Positions 9,983 to 19,594 of a DNA stretch of 64,000 nucleotides are shown here, piece by piece. A program made the translations under genes and the position numbers. Within the stretch, counting starts at the first letter, position 1; each line of letters opens with the position of its first letter. The stretch is from Sulfuriflexus sp. Lineage in GTDB: Bacteria > Pseudomonadota > Gammaproteobacteria > AKS1. The notes under the pieces are model-generated. The model saw only the letters and a list, made by a program, of their open reading frames with translations, searched no databases and was not told where the DNA came from. Location: assembly GCA_023134145.1 (NCBI GenBank), contig JAGLUW010000031.1, positions 1 through 64,000 on the forward strand, in the 5' to 3' direction.

Positions 9983-12193
9983 TCATTTAGATTTTAGTTT
10001 AAGAATAATACCTGCCAGCGGTGGCAGGTTGATGCTAATAGACCAAGGATGGTCGAGCCACGGTACTTCTTCTGCATCACTGCCTAGGCCATTACCTAGG
10101 TTACTACCACAGTAAAACTCTGAATCGGTATTAAATAATTCTTTATAATGGCCTGGTTTATCTACACCTACACGATAGTTATCTCTCGGCACGGGTGTGA
10201 AATTCAATATAACAATAATGACTTCATCATCGCTCATGCGTTGATAGCTTAGAACGGACTTCTCTGTGTCATTGCAATCTAACCATTGGAAACCTTGAGC
10301 ATCAAAATCATAATAGTGTAAGGCGGGATGTTCACGATTGAGATGATTAAGATCGCTAACTGATTTTAATAAGCCTTTGTGTAAAGGATATTCGAGTAGA
10401 TGCCAATCAAGAGATTTGTCATGATTCCATTCAGGGCCTTGGCCAAACTCATTACCCATGAAGAGTAATTGTTTGCCGGGGAAGGTATACATCAAACAAT
10501 AAAGCAGGCGCAGGTTAGCGAATTGCTGCCATTCATCACCGTTCATCTTATAAAGCAGTGAACATTTCTCATGTACAACTTCATCATGTGAGAACGGTAA
10601 AATAAAGTTCTCATTGTAATTATACATAATGCCGAAGGTTAATTTGTTGTGTTGGGATTGACGATAAATTGGATCAAGCTTCATATAATCTAAAACATCA
10701 TGCATCCAACCCATGTTCCACTTCATGCTAAAACCTAGGCCGTCTTCATGTACCGGGCGTGACACCCTTGGCCAATCGGTAGATTCTTCTGCCATGACAA
10801 GTGTGCCGGGGAATTGCTCATGCGTGACAATGTTTAGTTGCTTTATAAACTCAACTGCATCAAGATTTTCTCGGCCACCATATTGATTGGGTAACCAATC
10901 ATCTTTTTCTCGTGCAAAGTCCAAGTACAACATTGAAGCAACAGCATCAACACGCAGGCCATCGAAATGAAATTCTTCTAGCCAGTAAAGAGCATTGGCA
11001 ATTAAAAAATTCCGCACCTCGTGTCGTCCATAGTTAAAGATCAGCGTATTCCAATCACGATGTTCACCACGACGAGGATCAGCATGTTCATATAAAGCCG
11101 TGCCATCAAAGCGTGCAAGGCCATGCGCATCTTTAGGGAAATGTGCAGGTACCCAATCAACAAACACACCAATATTATTTTTATGACAAAGGTCGATAAG
11201 ATAACGCAGGTCATCCGCGCTACCATAACGTGAGGTAGGTGCGTAATAGCCAATAGTTTGATAACCCCATGAGCCATAGAAGGGGTGTTCGGTAATGGGC
11301 AGTAATTCAATATGGGTGAAGCCCATATAAGTCACATGCTCCACTAAACGTTCAGCCAGTTCTCGGTACGACATGATGTTGCCATCGGCATCGCGTTGCC
11401 AAGAACCAAGATGCACTTCATAAATAGACAGTGGTGAATGCAGCCAATCTGATTCTGTGCGTTTAGCTAGCCAATCATTATCAGACCATACGAAGTTAGT
11501 CTCGGCGGTAATGCGGTTGGCAGTGCCTGATGCGTATTCAAATTCACGGGCATAAGGATCACTCTTGAGGTGAACCTCTCCACTGGAAGTGCGAATTTCT
11601 ATTTTGTATAACTGGCCAGCGGATAGGTCTGGAATAAATAATTCCCATAGTCCACTGTCACCACGTAACCGCATTGGGTGGCAACGACCATCCCATAGAT
11701 TAAAATCACCGACGATACTTACGCGGCTTGCACTAGGTGCCCAAACTGAAAAAAGCACACCATTAACATTATCTACTTGATGGATATGTGCGCCCAACCA
11801 TTGCCAGGTACGCCAATGTCGGCCTTCACCATGTAGATGAATATCATAGTCGCTGAGTTGAGGTGCAAAACAATAAGGGTCGTAAGCTTGGTGACTATTA
11901 CCTTGTTTATCTATCCATGAAAGTTGGTAATGCTCAGGCAAGTCTTTATCTATATTCTCGGCAGCAAACATATCGGTGCCAGCAATACGCTTTAACGGTG
12001 TCGCGGTTTCAACGATGCGTACCTCTTCAGCATTGGGCATGAAGGCACGTACGGTCACATTAGTGTCATTAATGTGTCTACCAAGTATGGAAAAGGGATC
12101 GGCATGACGAGCAGCACTAATATCGGCTATTTCAGCACCATTAGTGATCTTATTCGAAGCAGATTTATCTTGAGTTTTCATCGTCCTTTTCAC
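9983..12193 (-). CDS. glgB: 1,4-alpha-glucan branching enzyme
   Basis: GlgB makes the alpha-1,6 branches of glycogen (GH13). The 736-residue protein has the N-terminal beta-sandwich and CBM48 regions, then the catalytic barrel with [14 protein letters not shown], the nucleophile region [15 protein letters not shown] (Asp about 416), the acid region AEESTDW, and [19 protein letters not shown]. These are the branching-enzyme versions of the GH13 motifs. The start is uncertain: GTG 12193 and ATG 12181 are both in frame with only modest ribosome binding sites. It is transcribed divergently from glgC across a 130-base region that contains a perfect palindrome. Confidence 0.95.
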   Translation of the reverse strand: MKRTMKTQDKSASNKITNGAEIADISAARHADPFSILGRHINDTNVTVRAFMPNAEEVRIVETATPLKRIAGTDMFAAENIDKDLPEHYQLSWIDKQGNSHQAYDPYCFAPQLSDYDIHLHGEGRHWRTWQWLGAHIHQVDNVNGVLFSVWAPSASRVSIVGDFNLWDGRCHPMRLRGDSGLWELFIPDLSAGQLYKIEIRTSSGEVHLKSDPYAREFEYASGTANRITAETNFVWSDNDWLAKRTESDWLHSPLSIYEVHLGSWQRDADGNIMSYRELAERLVEHVTYMGFTHIELLPITEHPFYGSWGYQTIGYYAPTSRYGSADDLRYLIDLCHKNNIGVFVDWVPAHFPKDAHGLARFDGTALYEHADPRRGEHRDWNTLIFNYGRHEVRNFLIANALYWLEEFHFDGLRVDAVASMLYLDFAREKDDWLPNQYGGRENLDAVEFIKQLNIVTHEQFPGTLVMAEESTDWPRVSRPVHEDGLGFSMKWNMGWMHDVLDYMKLDPIYRQSQHNKLTFGIMYNYNENFILPFSHDEVVHEKCSLLYKMNGDEWQQFANLRLLYCLMYTFPGKQLLFMGNEFGQGPEWNHDKSLDWHLLEYPLHKGLLKSVSDLNHLNREHPALHYYDFDAQGFQWLDCNDTEKSVLSYQRMSDDEVIIVILNFTPVPRDNYRVGVDKPGHYKELFNTDSEFYCGSNLGNGLGSDAEEVPWLDHPWSISINLPPLAGIILKLKSK

Positions 12194-12225
12194 ACTCTTT
12201 CCGCTATAGTTAAGTCATCTGTATG

Positions 12226-12248
12226 AATATGATTACGTTAATCATATT
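12226..12248. promoter_or_regulatory. Perfect 10-3-10 palindrome between glgB and glgC
   Basis: Arms AATATGATTA and TAATCATATT are exact inverse complements around the three-base centre CGT. The palindrome lies between the starts of the divergent glgB and glgC genes, a natural place for a shared operator. No T run follows on either strand, so it is not a terminator. The binding protein is unknown. Confidence 0.6.
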
Positions 12249-12275
12249 GCCTTGTCTACTAGGATACCATAGCAT
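12247..12275 (+). promoter_or_regulatory. Possible sigma-70 promoter of glgC
   Basis: TTGCCT, 17 bases, then TAGCAT forms a plausible -35/-10 pair upstream of glgC. Its -35 box touches the right arm of the palindrome, so a bound protein could block it. The match is modest. Confidence 0.3.
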
Positions 12276-12325
12276 GACAGGTAGTTATTTTTACGCTCTT
12301 TTCATGGATGCAATGGAGAAATGAA

Positions 12326-13594
12326 GTGAAGTTAGGACAAACACCACGTTTTGTTAGTCGTTTAACCCGAGACACCTTTGCCTTAATTCTGGCAGGAGGG
12401 CGTGGCTCTCGTCTCAAACAAATGACCTTATGGCGAGCCAAACCCGCAGTTCCTTTTGGTGGCAAGTTTCGCATTATCGATTTCCCCTTATCAAATTGCG
12501 TCAACTCTGGGATTCGACGCATTGGCGTTGTTACACAATACAAAGCACATTCATTAATTCGTCATGTACAGCAGGGCTGGAGTTATCTTCGCGGTGAGTT
12601 TGGTGAATTTGTTGAGTTATTGCCGGCGCAGCAACGTATCGAAACATCTTGGTATGCCGGTACGGCTGATGCGATTTATCAAAACCTCGACATCGTTCGT
12701 ACACATGCACCAAAATATATATTAGTCCTTGCAGGCGATCATATTTATAAAATGGATTATGGCCCCATGCTTGCACATCATGTAGAGCATGGTGCGGATC
12801 TCACCGTGGGTTGTCTAGAAGTGCCGTTAATGCAAGCAACGCAATTTGGTGTGATGACCGTCGGTGAAGATCAATGTATTAGTGAATTCACTGAGAAGCC
12901 AGAACATCCACAGCCAATTCCGGGTAGTGGTACTCATGCGATGGCTTCAATGGGGATCTATATTTTTAATGCAAAATTTCTTTATGAAGAATTGATTCGT
13001 GATGCCGATGAGCCATATTCAACACATGATTTTGGCAACGATATTTTACCTAGGGTAATAAAGAAGAATCGGGTAGTTGCATATCCCTTTAGGGATCCTG
13101 TGACCGATGAGCAAGCCTACTGGCGCGACGTTGGAACAATTGATGCATTTTGGGAGGCGAATCTTGAGTTAATTGGCGTGACGCCAGAACTCAATCTTTA
13201 CGATGACAAGTGGCCGATTTGGACACATCAGTCACAATTACCTCCAGCAAAATTTGTGCATGATAGTGATGAGCGTCGGGGGATGGCGGTTGATTCAATG
13301 ATCTCGGGTGGTTGTATTATTTCTGGATCGACCGTAAGGCATTCGTGTTTATTCTCGAATGTTGTCATTCATTCCTATAGTACGGTTAATGATGCGGTGA
13401 TCTTACCTGATGTTGATATTGGCGAAAATTGTCGTTTAAAACGCGTCGTGATAGATAAAGGCTGTGTTATTCCCGATGGCACAGTGATTGGTGAAGATGC
13501 AGAAGCGGATGCAGAGCGTTTTTATGTCAGCCCCAATGGTGTGACTCTAGTAACACCAGAGATGCTTGGACAAGAACTCCATCATGTCAGGTAA
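12326..13594 (+). CDS. glgC: Glucose-1-phosphate adenylyltransferase (ADP-glucose pyrophosphorylase)
   Basis: GlgC makes ADP-glucose from ATP and glucose 1-phosphate, the committed step of bacterial glycogen synthesis. Motifs include the nucleotidyltransferase loop [16 protein letters not shown] near the N-terminus, [23 protein letters not shown] and [14 protein letters not shown], followed by a left-handed beta-helix tail. GTG 12326 is preferred because GGAGA stands six bases upstream; the ATG at 12308 would add six residues without a ribosome binding site. The protein is then 422 residues, normal for the family. Its 3' end overlaps the GH57 gene by 11 bases, so the two are probably translated together. 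Confidence 0.95.
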   Translation: MKLGQTPRFVSRLTRDTFALILAGGRGSRLKQMTLWRAKPAVPFGGKFRIIDFPLSNCVNSGIRRIGVVTQYKAHSLIRHVQQGWSYLRGEFGEFVELLPAQQRIETSWYAGTADAIYQNLDIVRTHAPKYILVLAGDHIYKMDYGPMLAHHVEHGADLTVGCLEVPLMQATQFGVMTVGEDQCISEFTEKPEHPQPIPGSGTHAMASMGIYIFNAKFLYEELIRDADEPYSTHDFGNDILPRVIKKNRVVAYPFRDPVTDEQAYWRDVGTIDAFWEANLELIGVTPELNLYDDKWPIWTHQSQLPPAKFVHDSDERRGMAVDSMISGGCIISGSTVRHSCLFSNVVIHSYSTVNDAVILPDVDIGENCRLKRVVIDKGCVIPDGTVIGEDAEADAERFYVSPNGVTLVTPEMLGQELHHVR

Positions 13595-15287
13595 ACGCCT
13601 TAAAGTCGTTTTATGCTGGCATATGCACCAGCCACAATATCGTGATACGGCGAGTGGCCAATATTTGTTGCCGTGGACTTACTTACATGCCATGAAAGAC
13701 TATATCGACATGGTCGATATTCTTGAGAAGCATAGTAAGGCCAAGGCGGTCGTGAATTTTGCACCTATTCTGCTTGAACAAATTTCAGACTATGCCGAAC
13801 AATTAAATGGATTTATAGAGCATGGACACGCAATTCATGATCCACTTTTAGCTGCATTGGCTTCGCCAGCATTGCCAAATCATGAACAACAGAAGTTGGA
13901 TTTAATTCGCCAATGCACGCGTGCCAATGAAAAACATTTAGTTTTGCCAAATGAAAAATATCGACGTTTGGTTGATATAGCAAAGAATATTGAAGATGAT
14001 CCGGAAACTCTACATTATATTTCTGATCAATATGTTGTTGATATATTGGTTTGGTATCATCTGGTTTGGATTGCAGAATCTGCACATCGAAGTGAACCGG
14101 TTATTGCTGAATTAGTTGCTAAAGGGAATGACTATAATCTACATGATCGTCAGCAATTACTAAAAATAATTAATAGCCTAATTAATAGCGTGATACCACG
14201 TTATAAAAAACTCGCTGAGCAGGGACAGATTGAGCTTTCAATGAATCCCTATGCGCATCCAATTATTCCTTTGTTAATTGATTTCTCAAGTACCTATGAT
14301 GCAATGCCTGACACAGATATGCCGGGAGCACGACACTATCCCAATGGTGAAGAACGTGCACGTTGGCATATTGAGCACGGTCTTAAAATATTTGAAAAAT
14401 ACTTTGGCTTTAAACCGAAAGGATGTTGGCCTTCAGAAGGAGCGGTTAGTACGGCGACCTTAGCGTTGTTGGGTGAGTACAATCTTGAATGGGCTGCAAC
14501 GGGTGAAGCCGTTCTGCGTAGCAGTATGCATGAATTAAATCGAACTGATGAAATGGATCATGCGAAGGGTTTACATAAACCATATTATGTCGCAGAGAGT
14601 AACGTGGCCTGTTTTTTCCGTGACGATGGGCTTTCTGATTTGATTGGTTTTACCTATTCGGATTGGCATGCCGATGATGCGGTTGCCAATTTTATGGGTC
14701 ACATTGAGAATATTGCCAAGTCATGCGATGACCCGGAGCAACAAGTTGTTTCGATTATTATGGATGGGGAAAATGCCTGGGAGCATTACCCGAATAACGG
14801 CTATTATTTTCTTAATGCCTTATATGAAAAATTATCAGAACATCCAGATCTTGAGTTAACGACCTTCTCTGAATCACTTTCATCTAATTTTCAGCCGCAG
14901 AAAATAGAAAGCTTGATGGCCGGAAGCTGGGTCTATGGCTCATTCTCAACATGGATAGGTGATAAAGATAAGAATCGCGCTTGGGATATGTTGATTGAGG
15001 CAAAGCGTGCCTATGATGTGGTGATGGCATCTAAACATCTTGCTGAAGCAGACCGTGATGCGGCAACAGAGCAATTAGCATTATGTGAAGGTTCCGATTG
15101 GTTCTGGTGGTTTGGCGACTACAACCCTGCCGAAGCAGTGAGTGATTTTGAGCACTTGTTCCGCCTACACTTAGCGCATTTATATGGCATCCTCGGTGTT
15201 GAACCTCCCGAGAGTCTATCGCATGTATTTACACATGGTCACGGTGATCCTGAAGGCGGTGGTGCAATGCGACGTGGTCATGAATAA
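13584..15287 (+). CDS. Glycoside hydrolase family 57 protein (alpha-glucan active)
   Basis: GH57 enzymes act on alpha-glucans as amylases, 4-alpha-glucanotransferases or branching enzymes. The 567-residue protein begins with the typical [10 protein letters not shown] strand and has the nucleophile region [11 protein letters not shown] (Glu about 286) and the acid region [12 protein letters not shown] (Asp about 394). Both catalytic residues are therefore present. ATG 13584 lies inside the end of glgC, and its own 3' end overlaps malQ, so it is embedded in a glgC-GH57-malQ operon. I infer a role in trimming or transferring maltodextrins during glycogen turnover. The exact specificity cannot be read from the sequence. 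Confidence 0.88.
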   Translation: MSGKRLKVVLCWHMHQPQYRDTASGQYLLPWTYLHAMKDYIDMVDILEKHSKAKAVVNFAPILLEQISDYAEQLNGFIEHGHAIHDPLLAALASPALPNHEQQKLDLIRQCTRANEKHLVLPNEKYRRLVDIAKNIEDDPETLHYISDQYVVDILVWYHLVWIAESAHRSEPVIAELVAKGNDYNLHDRQQLLKIINSLINSVIPRYKKLAEQGQIELSMNPYAHPIIPLLIDFSSTYDAMPDTDMPGARHYPNGEERARWHIEHGLKIFEKYFGFKPKGCWPSEGAVSTATLALLGEYNLEWAATGEAVLRSSMHELNRTDEMDHAKGLHKPYYVAESNVACFFRDDGLSDLIGFTYSDWHADDAVANFMGHIENIAKSCDDPEQQVVSIIMDGENAWEHYPNNGYYFLNALYEKLSEHPDLELTTFSESLSSNFQPQKIESLMAGSWVYGSFSTWIGDKDKNRAWDMLIEAKRAYDVVMASKHLAEADRDAATEQLALCEGSDWFWWFGDYNPAEAVSDFEHLFRLHLAHLYGILGVEPPESLSHVFTHGHGDPEGGGAMRRGHE

Positions 15288-16734
15288 GCCTAGTACTAAA
15301 TTTTTTTCTGAACGCCAATCTGGCGTGTTGTGCCATCCAACATCATTACCGTCCGGCGATCTTGGACCTGATGCATATCACTTTATCAATTTCCTTAAGT
15401 TATCAGGTTTTACACTGTGGCAAATATTGCCCCTAAATCCAACGGATGATGAAAACTCTCCTTATACGAGTAGTTCTTCACTGGCGTTGAGTACTAAATT
15501 GATTAGTCCATTTTTATTGAAGCAGTGGAATTGGTTACCAGAAGAAGCGAGTAGCCTTTCGGATAGCATATTGGCAATAGCTTGTGAATATTTTAAAGAT
15601 AATGCATCAGCAGGTGATAAGCGGCGTTATAAGAAATTCTACGTAGACCAATCACATTGGTTACCGGATTATGCTTTGTTTAAGAGTATAAAATCAGCAG
15701 AAAATAATTTGCCATGGCATAAGTGGCCTGCGGCATTACGTGATCGAACGCCGAAAGCACTGCAAGCAGCAAGAGATAAGCACGCAATAGAGATAGAAGA
15801 AATAATCTTCTCCCAGTTTGTCGTTGACAGGCAGTGGCAAGTACTACGAAAGTACGCTGCTGAACGAGGCATAAGTATATTTGGTGATCTGCCGATTTTT
15901 GTTTCACATGATAGCGTTGATGTGTGGACAAATCGCGAGTTATTTCATTTATTAAAAAATGGTGAACCTAAAGTGGTTGCAGGGGTGCCACCTGATTATT
16001 TCTCTGAAACGGGACAGCGCTGGGGAAACCCGCTTTATGACTGGAAGGCGATGCAGAAAAACGATTTTGCGTGGTGGCGGCAACGTATGCAGCGTCAGTT
16101 AGAATTGTACGACATTATTCGCATCGATCATTTTCGTGGCCTTGAAGCTTATTGGGAAATTAAAGCTAGCGAGGAAACCGCGGTTAAAGGTAAGTGGGTT
16201 AAAGCACCCGGCGAGGCATTATTCAAAAGTTTGGTTAAGCATCTAGGGCAATTACCGTTGGTCGCGGAAGATTTAGGAGTAATAACACCGAAAGTGACGG
16301 CATTGCGTAAGAAGTTTAATTTACCAGGAATGAAGATACTGCAATTTGCTTTTGTTGAAGATTATAATAATGCCTATTTACCGCATCAGCATGAAAAAGA
16401 CAGTGTTGCTTATTCAGGCACGCATGATAACGATACTACTTTGGGCTGGTATCGTGGCTTAGATTCAAATAGCCAAGCAAGGGTGAATGATTATTTTTCC
16501 TGTAGCGAAAGGGATATGCCTTGGCCTATGGTGCGTGCGACATTGGCATCGGTTGCACAAACAGCAATTGTACCGATGCAGGATATTCTGGGCTTAGATA
16601 ATAGTGCGCGAATGAATGTACCGGGTGTTCCGAAAGGAAATTGGCAATGGCGATTTAACTGGGGACAAGTACCTGAAAATTTATCTCAAGATTTATTGAA
16701 AATGAATAAATTATACGGGAGGAGTGAGGTATAA
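15280..16734 (+). CDS. malQ: 4-alpha-glucanotransferase (amylomaltase)
   Basis: MalQ (GH77) disproportionates maltodextrins, passing glucan chains between acceptors and releasing glucose. The 484-residue protein shows FGDLPIFVSHDSVDVW, the nucleophile region IIRIDHFRGLEAYW, the acid region PLVAEDLGVI, and YSGTHDNDTTLGWY. ATG 15280 overlaps the GH57 stop by eight bases; GTG 15274 is a close alternative. The size matches short bacterial amylomaltases. It ends in a hairpin region facing the convergent glgP, whose phosphorylase activity uses the longer chains MalQ can build. Confidence 0.93.
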   Translation: MNKPSTKFFSERQSGVLCHPTSLPSGDLGPDAYHFINFLKLSGFTLWQILPLNPTDDENSPYTSSSSLALSTKLISPFLLKQWNWLPEEASSLSDSILAIACEYFKDNASAGDKRRYKKFYVDQSHWLPDYALFKSIKSAENNLPWHKWPAALRDRTPKALQAARDKHAIEIEEIIFSQFVVDRQWQVLRKYAAERGISIFGDLPIFVSHDSVDVWTNRELFHLLKNGEPKVVAGVPPDYFSETGQRWGNPLYDWKAMQKNDFAWWRQRMQRQLELYDIIRIDHFRGLEAYWEIKASEETAVKGKWVKAPGEALFKSLVKHLGQLPLVAEDLGVITPKVTALRKKFNLPGMKILQFAFVEDYNNAYLPHQHEKDSVAYSGTHDNDTTLGWYRGLDSNSQARVNDYFSCSERDMPWPMVRATLASVAQTAIVPMQDILGLDNSARMNVPGVPKGNWQWRFNWGQVPENLSQDLLKMNKLYGRSEV

Positions 16735-16754
16735 AGAGAAAAACCTTACTCCTC
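16719..16754. terminator. Hairpin at the convergent malQ/glgP boundary
   Basis: An 11-12 base-pair stem with one G-T pair (left arm from 16719, right arm 16743-16754, 12-base loop) spans the malQ stop codon and lies nine bases from the glgP end. It could stop transcription from both sides, but neither strand has a long T run. Confidence 0.4.
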
Positions 16755-16762
16755 ACTATCCT

Positions 16763-19315
16763 TTATAACCAAAGCATCCTACCTGTCTCAAATCGGTGAC
16801 ACAGGTGCTCATGCCAAGGATAAGTACGAATTCGATAATACTGCATTCCAGATAGACTTGGATTAAATTCGAGTCGATACAAGGTTTCACCACTATCTAT
16901 ATTGCGGTTTGCGTGAAAACGTAATGTTTCATGAACCTCATCAGATTCGGCATCAGCACTGACTAAACATTCAACGATAATATCGCCAACGTTAAGGCCA
17001 TTTAGATTCATCGCTAATTCAATGGTTAGTGTTTCACCTGAACGAATAGCAGATTCATTTTCATCGAGACGCCGTATTGTTACGCCATCCCAGCAAGCTT
17101 GAATGTGGTTCTTCCATTTCGCGAGTTCATCGGCAAGGTGATGATTATCGCTTTTAATTAAAGGACATTGCTTACTTGCGGGGGAATAAAAATCACGTAC
17201 ATAGTCCATTACCATACGCTGTGAATTATAACGAGGCATGAGCGACTTCATTGATGCCTTGGACATATGCACCCATTCTTCAGAGTAACCGTGTCCATCA
17301 CGTTGGTAATAGCTTGGTATTACCATTTTCTCGAGGATATCAAGAAGCTCATTCGCCTCTTCATGATAACGATAGTGTGAATCAAACTCAGGTTCATGTG
17401 GCGAGATAGCCCAGCCATTTTCACCGTTATAACCTTCACCCCACCAACCATCAAGGACACTCAAGTTAATAACGCCGTTGATACCGGCTTTTTCTCCCGA
17501 GGTGCCACTGGCTTCAAGCGGATATTCAGGCGTGTTAAGCCAAACATCGACACCGGAAACGAGTTTACGGGCGAGTGACATGTCGTAACCTTCGACCATG
17601 ATGATCTTGCCTGAGTATTCAGGACGTTGAGAAAATTCATAAATGGTACGAATAAGCTCTTGCCCCGGTTCATCCTTGGGATGAGCCTTGCCAGCAAATA
17701 CAAATACAACAGGACGATCCTGATCATTGAGTAATTTTTCTAAACGCTCAGGGTTCGCAAATAGCAGGGCAGCGCGTTTATAAGTGGCAAAGCGTCGAGC
17801 AAAACCAATAGTTAATATGTCATTTCGAGCGGGTTCAAGGAATTGAATGTTTCTTTCAAGCTGTAGAGCACTAGAACCATTACGTTGGTGTTGATGCAAG
17901 ACGCGCGCGCGTACATCTTTTAGCATGGTGGTTTTTAGCGTTTGCCGGAGACTCCAAAATGTTTGATCCGGTATGTCATCAATTTGTTCCCAGAACTTTT
18001 CATTGAGTAACTCATTGCGCCAACCGCCACCAAAACGCATATCAAATAAACCAACCCATTCTCTGGCGAGGAAAGTCTGTACATGTACACCATTGGTAAC
18101 ATGGCGCATTGGATTTTCAGTTTCGGGAATATCTGGCCAGATATATTCTTCCATGCCAGAAGCAACACGACCATGAATACGGCTCACGCCATTATGATAA
18201 CGAGAACCACGTAATGCCAAGGCAGTTTGGTTAAAGCCTTTGGCATGGAGTGGGCTTGCGCCTAGTTTAAGGAATTTTTCCATACTAATGCCGAGCTGTT
18301 TAGAGAAGGCCGCAAAATATTTAATGAACATGTCATGTTTAAAAATATCATGGCCAGCAGGAACAGGAGTATGTGTGGTAAATACGGTTCCCGCTGCTGC
18401 AATCTCTAGAGCACTATCAAATTTCATACCACTGGCAACATGCTCACGGCAGCGTTCAACAATCATGAATGCCGCATGGCCTTCATTAATATGCCAAACG
18501 GTTGGTTCAAGTCCCAGCGCACGGATAGCACGAATACCACCAATACCGAGTACGATTTCTTGTTGAATACGGGTATGGATATCACCGCCGTATAATTGGT
18601 AAGTAATGGCACGATCTTCTTCGCTATTAGAAGGTAGATCGGTATCAAGCAGATACAAGCTAATATGGCCGGCACGTGCATACCAGACTTTTACTTCGAG
18701 ATTTCGTCCGGGTAGATCAATATGAATATGAATTTCATTGCCATGTTCATCAGTGGCGGGTTTTACTGGCAAATCATTAAAGTCAGTTGTGTGATAATGC
18801 GCTTGTTGCTGACCTTGACCATCAATCGTTTGCGTAAAGTAACCTTGCCGGTAGAGCAAACCAATCGCAATAAATGGCACATTGAGATCACTGGCGGCTT
18901 TACAATGATCCCCTGCTAAAATACCGAGTCCACCGGAATAAATCGGAAAACTTTCATGCAAACCAAATTCAGCACAGAAATAGGCAACTAAATCTTTTTC
19001 AGGGTCGAGATAATCATTAACAGCCGAGTTGGTGTTTTCTTCCATGTAGCTGTCATAGCTAGATAGTACGCGGTTGAAATCTTGCATGAAGACACGATCT
19101 TCAGAGGCATGATTAAGCTTTTCTTGATTGATCCGTCGTAAAAAGACCTTTGGGTTATGACCTGAACTCTCCCAAAGTTTATTGTCTAGTCGATAAAATA
19201 GGTTTCGAGCCTCACGATCCCAACTATAGAGAAGATCGTTAGAAAGTTCTTTTAGGCGTTCGAGTCGTTCTGGAATACGTGCCTGAACTTCGAGTGAAAA
19301 TCGTGTGCCGCTCAT
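16763..19315 (-). CDS. glgP: Alpha-glucan phosphorylase (glycogen/maltodextrin phosphorylase)
   Basis: The enzyme cleaves alpha-1,4-glucans with phosphate to glucose 1-phosphate (GT35, pyridoxal-phosphate dependent). The 850-residue protein belongs to the shorter bacterial type with an N-terminal DUF3417-like helix bundle, as the opening LKELSNDLLYSWDREARNLF shows. The cofactor lysine lies in EASGTSGEKAGINGVINLS, around residue 605, with the following SVLDGWWGEGYN also diagnostic. The start ATG at 19315 is preceded by GGGAAC. It runs divergently from the TonB receptor gene and convergently with malQ. With glgB, glgC, GH57 and malQ it forms a glycogen build-and-degrade set that returns glucose 1-phosphate toward the pathways encoded at 200-9972. 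Confidence 0.94.
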   Translation of the reverse strand: MSGTRFSLEVQARIPERLERLKELSNDLLYSWDREARNLFYRLDNKLWESSGHNPKVFLRRINQEKLNHASEDRVFMQDFNRVLSSYDSYMEENTNSAVNDYLDPEKDLVAYFCAEFGLHESFPIYSGGLGILAGDHCKAASDLNVPFIAIGLLYRQGYFTQTIDGQGQQQAHYHTTDFNDLPVKPATDEHGNEIHIHIDLPGRNLEVKVWYARAGHISLYLLDTDLPSNSEEDRAITYQLYGGDIHTRIQQEIVLGIGGIRAIRALGLEPTVWHINEGHAAFMIVERCREHVASGMKFDSALEIAAAGTVFTTHTPVPAGHDIFKHDMFIKYFAAFSKQLGISMEKFLKLGASPLHAKGFNQTALALRGSRYHNGVSRIHGRVASGMEEYIWPDIPETENPMRHVTNGVHVQTFLAREWVGLFDMRFGGGWRNELLNEKFWEQIDDIPDQTFWSLRQTLKTTMLKDVRARVLHQHQRNGSSALQLERNIQFLEPARNDILTIGFARRFATYKRAALLFANPERLEKLLNDQDRPVVFVFAGKAHPKDEPGQELIRTIYEFSQRPEYSGKIIMVEGYDMSLARKLVSGVDVWLNTPEYPLEASGTSGEKAGINGVINLSVLDGWWGEGYNGENGWAISPHEPEFDSHYRYHEEANELLDILEKMVIPSYYQRDGHGYSEEWVHMSKASMKSLMPRYNSQRMVMDYVRDFYSPASKQCPLIKSDNHHLADELAKWKNHIQACWDGVTIRRLDENESAIRSGETLTIELAMNLNGLNVGDIIVECLVSADAESDEVHETLRFHANRNIDSGETLYRLEFNPSLSGMQYYRIRTYPWHEHLCHRFETGRMLWL

Positions 19316-19402
19316 TATTGTTCCCTTTGGGGCTGAGTTCTTATGTTTTTTTTTGAGGTCTTCAGAGGGCTAAGTATTCACCTATCTGAGCAGAACCGCA
19401 AT

Positions 19403-19546
19403 GGTGCAAGCTGCACCTTGATTAATCAGAAGTAACAATAAGTTACATTATGCTGGTGAATTATCATCGGCTTGTCTGAATAATGTTTTGACTATTCAGC
19501 TTGGTAGTTGGCCGCGACAATATGTCACATGGTGCATATTTGTGAC
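19403..19546. promoter_or_regulatory. Palindrome-rich intergenic region between glgP and the TonB receptor
   Basis: The 279-base divergent gap (19316-19594) holds four short inverted repeats: GGTGCA/TGCACC at 19403-19417, GTAAC/GTTAC at 19432-19446, CTGAATA/TATTCAG at 19476-19499, and GTCACA/TGTGAC at 19524-19546. It must contain promoters for both flanking genes. I see no convincing Fur box and no cobalamin riboswitch motif. The regulators are unknown. Confidence 0.4.
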
Positions 19547-19594
19547 GCTCTGTAACATTCCGAATCATTAATAATTACTAAGAATGGTTCGTTT

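Noticed and set aside
10011-10028. Hairpin CCTGCCA/TGGCAGG as a terminator for zwf2
   Set aside because: It lies inside the glgB coding region, has no T run on the plus strand, and may simply reflect codon choice.
19524-19546. CRP binding site before the TonB receptor
   Set aside because: The half-sites GTCACA and TGTGAC are in the reverse order and have the wrong spacing compared with TGTGA-N6-TCACA.
19316-19594. Cobalamin riboswitch or Fur box upstream of the TonB receptor
   Set aside because: No B12-box-like core and no 19-base Fur-like palindrome could be recognised by eye.
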